A stretch of 64,000 nt of DNA from Symbiodinium sp. CCMP2592 (taxonomy: Eukaryota > Sar > Dinophyceae > Suessiales > Symbiodiniaceae), in NCBI GenBank assembly GCA_905221615.1, contig CAJNDT010000613.1:865824-929823 (forward strand), read 5' to 3'. Below, one piece after another: positions 37,422 through 46,001 of the stretch. The position numbers were made by a program, and so were the translations under genes. Within the stretch, counting starts at the first letter, position 1, and each line of letters starts with the position of its first letter. Below the pieces are notes generated by a model, which ran no database searches, was not told the origin of the DNA, and was given only the letters and a program-made list of their open reading frames with translations.

Positions 37422-40400
37422 CGACAGGTCACAAACCTCCAGAACCTGTTCAGGATACTTCTGCCAACGTAGTTCCTCCCAAGGAAGAATCTTCTGGAAC
37501 AGAGACGGAACCTGAGGAACCAGATCCTAACCAGGATTGTGACGAAGAATCAGACGTTGAGTCGGCATCAAGCGAAAAGAGCGAAAAGAGCGAAAAGAGC
37601 TCAAAATCTTCGTCATCCTCAGAACTCCGAGTTGATGTTAATCCGTCTCACAAGACGAACTCTGCACCTGCAGCGTCAGAGGAGAAGAAAGAATCTCCCA
37701 CGGAAGAGATCACAGAGAAACTTGAGAAGGTCAAACTTGACCAACCAAAGCCTGAAACAGAATATGTTCAGAGTTCAGACGAAGAGCCAAGGAAACCAAA
37801 ATCTCCTAAAAAGGAGAAGGAAAAATTCCTAGTTCTCTTCGATCCTGAAACAGAAACTTATTATCGAGTCAACAGAAGCAAGCTCAACCTCGAATACGAG
37901 GAGCCTGCTGATGAGGAAGACCTCGTAAGAGAACATGAGCGCATCAGCGCTCGAATTCGAGAAAATACCAAGCACCGAATCTCGAAGTCATCGTCTAACC
38001 CGGCTATGCAACAGGAAATGCAAGAGAGAATCTGGGTTAGTCGATGGAATCGAAAAATCCGAAGTCCACTCATGATCAAAGATTCTGAGGCTCCTGACGA
38101 AGAGGAGTGGGACAGACCCAGAGAGTCGGCATCTTCCTCCTCTGCACCTCCTAACAAGGAGAGATTTGTAGGAGTACGCAGGACAGCCATGAGCCTTAAC
38201 CAAAGGATACGAATGTTGCCTCGACCAGACAATCCTCTCTGCGATCTCTGCAAACAGCCTACAGGCTATTTTTGCTATTCCTGTGGTACGATTGTATGTG
38301 CAGACTGTCGACTTACCCCACAGGGTAAACAACGGATGTGCGAGTGCGTCTTGCCAATCGATTGCCTTGAGACCTCCAAAGTGAGAGCAGGAATGACCTC
38401 AGAAGAGCGTCAGTTTTTATACGAGGCCATCCTCACACATGAGGACGTAGATTTGGCAGTCCAGAAAATCAACATGTATTGCGACCACGCAAGAAGTCTG
38501 TTCGAAAAGGACCATCCAGGCGTTGATCCATGCAGCCTTGATGATATTAGGAACAATCCTCCGAATACGTATGACAGCTCCACAGAGGCTCCAACCCTGG
38601 AGGAATATAAGAGCATTAACAAGAGTCACATCAACATCAAGGACTCTAGAACAAGCCATCCGGCTTCTTTTCTCTCTCTTACTGGCTACGAAGACAAACT
38701 GGTGCTCGACGCACATTACGAGATAGTTCGCAATAGGATGGCCGGTGTTAACGAGAAGAGAGAATACATTGAAGGCTCAAACCCAGACAGCGTATCGCTA
38801 AACCTAGTGGTATTCAACTGGGGAAATATGGATCGAGCGCCGGTGCCCGCAGGGAATCCCAAAAAGAAGCTCAAACCTGAGAAGGGATTCGATTATCACC
38901 CTCTTATTGACATGTGCTTCAACAATTCAGCTCATATTACCCTCGTACTCGAGGCAGGAGCACTTGCGTCAGAGTATTCGATCGCAACCATGCGACAACA
39001 TGAATACAGGGGGATGCTAATCCATTCTCCTCCCAAGGAGCCTGAGGCACCCTCGATGTATATTGGAGTCAAGGGTGACCCAACAACAGACATCGCTCTC
39101 GTCCATCACTTTTACCGTCATCGAACAATGAAGCCTAAGAATGGTGGTCCCAAGAAGCGACTGTGGGCATGCCACGGTGCGGTATGCCGCCTCACCTTTG
39201 GGTACCACAGTACCATACCAGAGGCAAAAGAATGGGTCCACCCATATTCTGGCCAAAGGATGACGAGAGACGAGTTCATGCAGATTATCGGATATGACCC
39301 ACTCAAGGGCAAAAATCCTGACAAGGATGGACCCACTGATGGCTCTTACCTCTCACCAGAGGCGTGCCTGACACTGTCGAACCTCGACCCCTCGCCGGTT
39401 CTCTGTGAATGGAACGGCCATGTCGAGGGTGATGAGCCACCAGAGGAAGACTTTGAGTCATACGCAGAGATCTTCTCACAAGAAGCATCGAACGATCTTG
39501 ACGAGATGTGGTGTACAAAAGGGCCTTACAAGGTCATCACCATCGCGATCGTCCATTTCAACTCATTCATGACTCATAAGGAAGAACAGAGACGCGAACT
39601 GGTGAACGCGTTCCTCAACGAGATTCTCCCTTTTAAACCGGATGTAATAGCGGGAGATCTCAATAATATTGCGTCGAGGCTCACCTTAAAAGGTGGAGAC
39701 GTTCACCCGCGAAACAGTTTGTTTTCTCTATACCTGGAGAAGAAACTTGCAGCATTCAACAAAATAGCAGGAAGGCACTCACAAGTGCGACATCTTTGCT
39801 TGAACAACTCCGACCAGCACAGACTGGCACGTGCAGATCGTCTACCGGCGGACCCGGCGAAGAAAGTTGCTGACCTTGACTGTATCAACAGTTATATCCT
39901 TGACTGGAGTAAAACGCCGCACACGGCGTCACCTAGTCCAAGAGATGTTACACCTGCCGCCGAAAGAACATACTGGGAGCGAATCTCAGATATGTGGCAG
40001 GACATGAACAATAACAGGGATATTGATATCCGTCTGTTTGTCTCAGTCAAGCAGTACTATTCAACTTTTTCTAACCTTGACCTATGGTTGAGTCCCTCTG
40101 ACAAAGATTGGCACAGCCCTTTGGGCTTCACGATACAACCAATCCTTACAAAAGGGAAACACAACCGGTCAGATGCCCAGGTTCAGAAGATCGCTGACAA
40201 GCGAAAGGCTTACAAGCAGCGTAATGCTGAATACTGGGGTTACAACGATTCATTCGTTTACTCATCCGGCAACAGCTGGTACGACAAATCGCAACCATCA
40301 GGTAGCCATCACAGATACGGAAGATTCTGGGAATGGCCACAGCCTGAACGTCCCAGCGAGCCTGAAGGTCCTCCTCCAAGAAGGAACCAGGAATCATCGT

Positions 40401-42517
40401 CCTCTTCACAACAAGATCTACCAAGATCAAGGTCCAGGCCTCAAAGAACCAATATTGTTGACAAGCTCAACATGTCTTTGGAAGAGCTGGATGGACTAGA
40501 AGAAGAACCGTCACCAACAAAAAGTGACATCGAAGAACACGAAAGAGAAACATCAAACTTGATGTCTGCTCAGAGAGATGAAGAGGAACAAGAGGACGAA
40601 TCCTCCAGCCGGAGGAGAAGAAGGAAGGCATCGCGTCCACCGTCTGCTCCGAGCGGCAAGGCACTCAGAACAGCTGCTACAGCAGCGGGGTTGTCGGGCT
40701 GGTTCGGACACCGCAACCGAGGTGGAGCGAACGCAGAGTCTATCAAGACTGATGAAACTTCACTTCCAAACTCACTAACCAGTGAGCAGGACTTCTCCGT
40801 CTTCAGCATCGCGTGGAATGTGTTTCTGCTGCTAATGGGCTTACACTGGATGTGGAAGCAGATTACCAGGCCTCCTATCAGATGTATGGAGCGCCAACAA
40901 CCAAAATCAAAAGCAGCAGCGAACCAAAGAGTTCCATTCCTCGAACCCGAGGATGAACCGCAGACGCGTGAACCTTTAGGACCCAACAGGGTCAATTCCG
41001 GAGAAACAACTGATCTGCGACCTATCTGGCATACTTCCCGAAGCGAAGTCTACCATCTCTCAGACAGCTGTTACCAGCTCAAGCAAGCAAGAGATGTTTG
41101 CAGGAAGGTGCTGTGCAAAAACTGCCTCCATGCAGTACAAGTTGCGGAGATTCGCAGGAACGATCCTTTCCAAAGAGGTGATACACGTCCACGTGGCACC
41201 GAAAGAGACATTGAGCGCTTCCAGACCTACGATGATGCAAGTACCACTCCTCATATGACACAATTATTCAAAGATGCCTTGCATGCACAAATGGCCGAAG
41301 AAGCCATGCAGATTACCTATACATCGATCCCCAAGGGATCCTCGGCAAGAGCCAAAGGCACATCTGCACTTTCAAGTGCTGCATCGTCGTCAGCGCCCAA
41401 GGCAATGCCACCAGGGCCTAACAAGGCAAACATGTCACCTCCACCTAAGAGTCCTCCGCCAAAGGCGAAAGGAACAGTACCTTCAGATCCTCCAAGACCA
41501 AAAGGTCCTACCAGAAGAGGAGGTCAAAATCGGCGCATTCAACGAAAGGCAGCTAGAGAAGCCCACAACAGTGGACTCTGCACCTATGCAGACGCTGCAC
41601 TTAACGAAGCCAATCAAGGCCAGGCAATTAACGTTACGTGCCGAAACATGGCAGCAAGACACGTCAGCTCTATCGATGCAACGGTAGAAGCAGCCGGCCA
41701 GTTTACACAACGCGTGCTACAGCACGTAGAAACATATGATGAAGAGGAACCGTGGAGCACGGAGTTCCTACCAGTCGTGGAAGTCCTATTCAGGAACTTA
41801 AGCGGCGACGAAACAACTGTCATACATGACAATCAAACGGTAACTATGCCTCTTGCGAAATACACAGACCTCCTCAGAATCGCACAATCATTGCGAAGCT
41901 CTATCCAGAGAGACAAGGAGGAAAGGAAGGAACATCTTGACACCATCCAAGATACTCTATCCAGAGTGGAAATCCTTCTAACAGCACTGAAGGACTCAAG
42001 GACAGTCTTTAACCAATTGGTCCATTCCTCACTAGAGATAGAGCGAAGAAATAACAATCTCAAAAATGTCCTCGAGACACTCTTTGACGACCAAAGCTCT
42101 GAGGAAGACCAGTCAGAATCTGACAATGAAGAAGTCCTAACTCCTTCTGCAGCACAGTATTGGAATAGCCTTTATGCCCACGCCTTATCTCCTTCAGGAG
42201 ATGAAAGTGAAAGATCATGGGCGTCCTCAGACGGACAGCTTGAAAGAAGAAGGGCTGAACGGGCAAAGGCTAAGCAGCCACAACCGGCTAAAGCCAAGGC
42301 AACTCCAGTCAGCTCACAAGCTGCGCCAAAGGCCGAGCCAAAGGCGACAACATCCAACCATGGATATGATACTGCAGACGCCGCCTTCACCAGGGCTGAG
42401 AACAGACTACTCGGAATCTTTTCAAGTTCCGAAGAAGATCACTCAGACCCGGATGAGCCACATCCGAACGTCTATGCTCGAGCCTATGATCCAAACCTGG
42501 ATCCGAATCTGAGATAA
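37364..42517 (+). CDS. Extra ORF 3: 1717-residue protein with EEP nuclease-like core
   Basis: The longest frame in the window. Residues 1-260 are acidic and disordered. Residues 293-334 hold a CxxC-CxxC-CxxC-CxC cluster (CDLCKQPTGYFCYSCG onward) like a B-box or other treble-clef zinc finger. Residues 478-920 carry the full motif set of the endonuclease/exonuclease/phosphatase fold: VVFNWGNMDR (N485), TLVLEA (E530), IVHFNSF (H731, N733), DVIAGDLNN (D765, N767) and a terminal SDKDWHSPL (D913, H917). These correspond to the metal-binding and catalytic positions of the family. A Ser/Arg/Glu-rich linker follows, then a hydrophobic segment at 1145-1163 and a YHLSDSC...LCKNC zinc site (H1231, C1236, C1251, C1254). 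The rest is coiled-coil-like and acidic. The open frame extends upstream of the ATG to 37271, overlapping ORF 2 in the -1 frame. The substrate is unknown. Confidence 0.6.
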   Translation: MGQLWNSDGTRSATEVLKITTGHKPPEPVQDTSANVVPPKEESSGTETEPEEPDPNQDCDEESDVESASSEKSEKSEKSSKSSSSSELRVDVNPSHKTNSAPAASEEKKESPTEEITEKLEKVKLDQPKPETEYVQSSDEEPRKPKSPKKEKEKFLVLFDPETETYYRVNRSKLNLEYEEPADEEDLVREHERISARIRENTKHRISKSSSNPAMQQEMQERIWVSRWNRKIRSPLMIKDSEAPDEEEWDRPRESASSSSAPPNKERFVGVRRTAMSLNQRIRMLPRPDNPLCDLCKQPTGYFCYSCGTIVCADCRLTPQGKQRMCECVLPIDCLETSKVRAGMTSEERQFLYEAILTHEDVDLAVQKINMYCDHARSLFEKDHPGVDPCSLDDIRNNPPNTYDSSTEAPTLEEYKSINKSHINIKDSRTSHPASFLSLTGYEDKLVLDAHYEIVRNRMAGVNEKREYIEGSNPDSVSLNLVVFNWGNMDRAPVPAGNPKKKLKPEKGFDYHPLIDMCFNNSAHITLVLEAGALASEYSIATMRQHEYRGMLIHSPPKEPEAPSMYIGVKGDPTTDIALVHHFYRHRTMKPKNGGPKKRLWACHGAVCRLTFGYHSTIPEAKEWVHPYSGQRMTRDEFMQIIGYDPLKGKNPDKDGPTDGSYLSPEACLTLSNLDPSPVLCEWNGHVEGDEPPEEDFESYAEIFSQEASNDLDEMWCTKGPYKVITIAIVHFNSFMTHKEEQRRELVNAFLNEILPFKPDVIAGDLNNIASRLTLKGGDVHPRNSLFSLYLEKKLAAFNKIAGRHSQVRHLCLNNSDQHRLARADRLPADPAKKVADLDCINSYILDWSKTPHTASPSPRDVTPAAERTYWERISDMWQDMNNNRDIDIRLFVSVKQYYSTFSNLDLWLSPSDKDWHSPLGFTIQPILTKGKHNRSDAQVQKIADKRKAYKQRNAEYWGYNDSFVYSSGNSWYDKSQPSGSHHRYGRFWEWPQPERPSEPEGPPPRRNQESSSSSQQDLPRSRSRPQRTNIVDKLNMSLEELDGLEEEPSPTKSDIEEHERETSNLMSAQRDEEEQEDESSSRRRRRKASRPPSAPSGKALRTAATAAGLSGWFGHRNRGGANAESIKTDETSLPNSLTSEQDFSVFSIAWNVFLLLMGLHWMWKQITRPPIRCMERQQPKSKAAANQRVPFLEPEDEPQTREPLGPNRVNSGETTDLRPIWHTSRSEVYHLSDSCYQLKQARDVCRKVLCKNCLHAVQVAEIRRNDPFQRGDTRPRGTERDIERFQTYDDASTTPHMTQLFKDALHAQMAEEAMQITYTSIPKGSSARAKGTSALSSAASSSAPKAMPPGPNKANMSPPPKSPPPKAKGTVPSDPPRPKGPTRRGGQNRRIQRKAAREAHNSGLCTYADAALNEANQGQAINVTCRNMAARHVSSIDATVEAAGQFTQRVLQHVETYDEEEPWSTEFLPVVEVLFRNLSGDETTVIHDNQTVTMPLAKYTDLLRIAQSLRSSIQRDKEERKEHLDTIQDTLSRVEILLTALKDSRTVFNQLVHSSLEIERRNNNLKNVLETLFDDQSSEEDQSESDNEEVLTPSAAQYWNSLYAHALSPSGDESERSWASSDGQLERRRAERAKAKQPQPAKAKATPVSSQAAPKAEPKATTSNHGYDTADAAFTRAENRLLGIFSSSEEDHSDPDEPHPNVYARAYDPNLDPNLR

Positions 42518-42883
42518 GAAAATTCTCAGAGTTTCACAACAGTGAATCACAAAGCTCTAACAAGAGCACAATGAAGGGCTGCATAATTCGGTAGAAGAAC
42601 ATTACCAGACCTGATCCTGTACAGATGATCTCTCTGACTAACATGCATGAGTGTGTGCAAAAGGAGTGACCTCAACAGTGTACTTCAGTGCTATACATAG
42701 CATAAACAATATGCTGTTTTTATCACGAGTCCAAACTCCGCAACTGTGACAGTGGGCATAATTCAGGGCAACACAGAAGGGGGCAACACTTTGGAAAGGC
42801 AAGACCCGACCCTTCGCCCGAAGTTCGTCGAACCCCGCCGGCGTTCGCCGAACCCTCGCCGAACACCTCCCCTCCTTCGAACC
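42518..42883. other. 3' flank of the retroelement ORFs
   Basis: 366 bp with no long frame. ACAGAAGGGGGC at about 42773-42784 could be a polypurine tract, and the next 100 bp are CCGAA/GCCG-rich. No repeat of the leader region (27180-27406) was found here, so a 3' LTR is not supported. Confidence 0.35.
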
Positions 42884-44250
42884 TTTATTATTAAATTCTA
42901 ATATTATTAATATTAATTAATACTAATAATACTAATAATAACTAATTAATATTCATTTAATTATAATTAATATTAATATTAATATCAATAATACGAATAC
43001 TAATATAATACTAATAATACTAATACTAATATAATAATACTACTAATAATAACTACTAATACTAATATTAATGCTAATACTAATTTGTTTAATACTAATA
43101 CTAATTAAATCCTAATACTAATGTTACATAAATTATTATTATACTTAAATTTATTTAAATACTAGTACTTATGATACTGATATTTCAATATAATTTGTAA
43201 CAACAGAACTAATAATACTAATACACTAATTAAATTAGTAATTAAATATTACTAATACTAGTATTATTAATGATGTATTAAATACAAATATTTATTAAGT
43301 CTCATATTAATAATTTTAGTAATATTTATATTCAAAAAATACAAAGGTGAAATTACAATGAATGTGAAAAACTAATAAACTAAAAAGTATTAGCAATAAT
43401 GTGCATACTTTAACCTTATCACGAATGGCTCATAGTATAATAGATTTGCATTCGAAGCCTGAATGGCTTGTATTCTTAGTCATAGATGAATAATATGGGA
43501 ACCCTGTCATGAACAATTAACTTGCAGAATACTTGTTAGTGTGCTGTTCAGAGTTACTAATTGATAATCAATGTCCATACAGGCCATTGTCAATAAAGTA
43601 TATTGTTTGTTAGCTATTTCTTATTATTCAATTTGTGATACTATCGCTAGTGGTAACAATTTAAACAATAATTTTTAAATAACTCATCATCAGCACACTA
43701 TTTCTCACAGGGGCCTGCCTATCACCGGTACGATCCCAATTCATATTCTAATAGTATCAATAATAAAAAAACTCAGTTTCCTGATTGCTTAATTTGGACG
43801 CAGAACATGTGTGTCCTGGATATGCATCTATTTTCTTTGAGTGGTTCTGTATAATAATTAAGCAGCTTTATGAACTTGTGTATGATATGATGTCAACACT
43901 AATCAAAACATACTGCCGTATAAGTGATGAATAATTAAATACACACTTTGACTTAGCTAGATTCGTGGTTTTGCCTGTTGTTACACTGAATACTGGCTAA
44001 CAAGAACAATAGTACTATTTTATAATCAGCAGGTTTCAGCAAGATTGAGTACAATAATATCACGATCATCCCTCTGCTTGTAACCAGAAAGAATAAACAA
44101 CAGTTGAGTCGAAAGAACAAACTTGACAATAGTGTAGCCAGAGGCTTAGGCAATTACATTGTTACTAACTGTTAGCAGCATAAAGAATGTAGTTAATAGC
44201 AACAACAAATATGAACACATATAGATACTCACCATCATCATCGTCATCAT
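42884..44250. repeat. AT-rich tract of TAATACTAAT words
   Basis: From 42884 to about 43330 the sequence is almost entirely A/T, built from TAATA, ACTAAT and ATTAAT words in no strict period. The remainder to 44250 is AT-rich but non-repetitive. I see no gene in it. Confidence 0.8.
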
Positions 44251-44576
44251 AATCATGCGTGCTGCTGTGTCTTTTTGTTTTGGGAAGGGGGGAAGGTTCA
44301 GTCAGGGCAAGACTTCGGCTTCGCTGCAGTTGGGAGGGTTTGGGGTTTGCGAGTCTTGCAGGGTTTGGCCCGAGTCCATTGTAAGAACCCTATTCCCAAA
44401 GACCCGAAAGAAAAGAAACCAACCCCACCATGCAGCCCTCCTGAAGCCGCAAGCCCAGCCCAAGCAAGAGAGCATTCACGTCTTGGACAAGATCATGGTG
44501 ATGCTGGGAGCCCGGGCAAAGTACTCAGTGAGGGTTTCCGGGTGAGCGCCTAAGGATTCGGGTTAGGAGTTAATGG

Positions 44577-44876
44577 GCCGACCGTGAGGTCGTGCCCGGG
44601 TCTAGGAGTAAGATTTACGCTAGCCGGGTCGACCGGGAGGTCGCGCCCGTTTTTGCAAGACGTCCATCGGACGCCGGCCGTGAGGTCGTAAGAACAGCGG
44701 CTGGGAAGCCGAGTCGTAATACGGCAAGAATTAGCAAGACGTCCATTTGGACGCCGGCCGTGAGGTCGTACGAGTAAGAGATAGCAAAGTCACTATATGG
44801 AGAGACGGTAGGGAGTAAGGTGTAAGATCAACAGACGTCCATAGGATGCCGACCGGGCGGTCGCAAGATTAGAAAG
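44577..44876. repeat. Five dispersed copies of a CCGRCCGKGAGGTCG dyad motif
   Basis: Copies at 44577, 44623, 44655, 44733 and 44833 share CCG(A/G)CCG(T/G)GAGGTCG. In three of them it is preceded by ACGTCCAT..GGACGCC, a small hairpin (GTCC/GGAC) joined to the motif. Spacing is 32-100 bp. No coding frame explains the conservation. Confidence 0.75.
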
Positions 44877-45677
44877 GAGGGTCAATGCAGAGTAAGATTA
44901 TTCTTCCAGCAAGCAACTAGTTACGTCGTATTGAACTGATATTATTGGCCATTGGTTGATGGTTGTTGGGTTGAGTAGTCAGTGTTACAGTGTATAATAA
45001 GACTGTGATGTGTTTCTTGATGTGGGAATTTCAGGGCAAGACCTAACCCTGCCGAGAGCGTAAGAACCGATGACGAACGCCCCCTGATAAATACGGAGCT
45101 TCCGCAAGCTTTGAATGTAAGTCGTAAGTGTAAACCGAACCACCCTCTCCCGCGCAAGATTCCGATTTGCTAGCTGCCCGAAGCCATCAGACTTGAACTC
45201 TGCCTGACCTCAGACCCAACTCCGAGCCCTAAACCGGGACCAATCTCCAAACAGGCAAGAACATTTGTAAAAAATGTTAGACATTAGTTAGAGACTTGCC
45301 CAAGGCAATCAATCAATATACAAAATTCAAATCAATTAATAATAATATACAAAATTCATGCTAAGTGAATTGCCAGATTGACTACCGAGGCCAGACCTCC
45401 GCATGCCTCGTCGTGCCAGATTTCTAGCAGGAGGAGACCCGGGTGGTTTGGTTTTCTGCAGTGGGCTTTTGATCAGATCAATAATCGAATCAGCGGTTGT
45501 TGACCATTTGTCAGATTTGGCTTCACGTCAAGGTTGAATTGAGTCAGCAAGAACAGTGCGTCCGCAGTTGACCAGGTTGTCTCAGTCAGACTCAGAAGCA
45601 TAATTAATTAATTATATTTTTTACAACGTAGAGTGAGTGAAGACGAGTAGACACTGACACGTAGTAGCTCCGCTTCC

Positions 45678-46001
45678 ATGGCTGACCAGTGGCAAGATCA
45701 GCAGTGGAATGACCGTGCCACGCGGTGGAATGAGTGGCAAGATGACCAGTGGCGGTGGAATGAGTGGCAAGATGAGCAGTGGCGGTGGAATGAGTGGCAA
45801 GATGAGCAGTGGCAAGATCAGCAGTGGAATGACCGTGCCACGCAGTGGAATGAACACCGGCACTGGCCCGAGCAGCAGGGGGGCGACGAGGACCGGAGCA
45901 AGAAGAAGAAGAAGAAAAAAAAGGGGGAAGGCGCCGTACTCCGACACACGCTTAAACGGTTTGGCGTGACTTGGCATCTTGATAATAAAACTAACCTTTA
46001 A
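45678..46001 (+). CDS. Trp/Gln-repeat protein, probable first exon
   Basis: From the ATG at 45678 the frame encodes MADQWQDQQWNDRATRWNEW and then three near-identical decapeptide-like units WNEWQDEQWR (10 residues, 30 bp DNA units). A second QWNDRAT block and a run of nine Lys follow. The composition is dominated by Trp, Gln, Asp, Asn and Lys; no known domain is recognised. The last residues before the stop at 45999 are ordinary and AT-rich, so the real exon may end by splicing near 45930-45960. Similar QWN...EWYR wording recurs in the patch at 50211, which suggests one gene spread across 45.6-51.05 kb. Function unknown. Confidence 0.5.
   Translation: MADQWQDQQWNDRATRWNEWQDDQWRWNEWQDEQWRWNEWQDEQWQDQQWNDRATQWNEHRHWPEQQGGDEDRSKKKKKKKKGEGAVLRHTLKRFGVTWHLDNKTNL

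Larger units (their letters stand above)
27356..42517 (+). mobile_element. Giant Ty1/copia-like retroelement with two extra long ORFs
   Basis: About 15 kb of almost continuous coding on one strand without introns, unlike the exon-poor DNA around it. The domain order is Gag, aspartic protease, integrase, methyltransferase-like, RT and RNase H; integrase before RT is the Ty1/copia arrangement. Two further ORFs (608 and 1717 residues) follow where an envelope gene would lie in some retroelements. A hairpin (27356) and a primer-binding-like site (27407) precede Gag. No matching pair of long terminal repeats was found by eye, so the true ends are unknown: the left end must lie at or before 27356 and the right end at or beyond 42517. 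Three frame breaks in the pol part show that this copy cannot make one full polyprotein. Confidence 0.85.

Noticed and set aside
43000-43700. AT-rich tract as an organellar insertion or replication origin
   Set aside because: No organellar gene fragment is visible, and the words look like simple low-complexity drift.
44255-44553. Two overlapping frames of about 95 codons at 44.3-44.5 kb
   Set aside because: Neither resembles a protein family, both are open over the same DNA, and they end in the dyad-repeat region.
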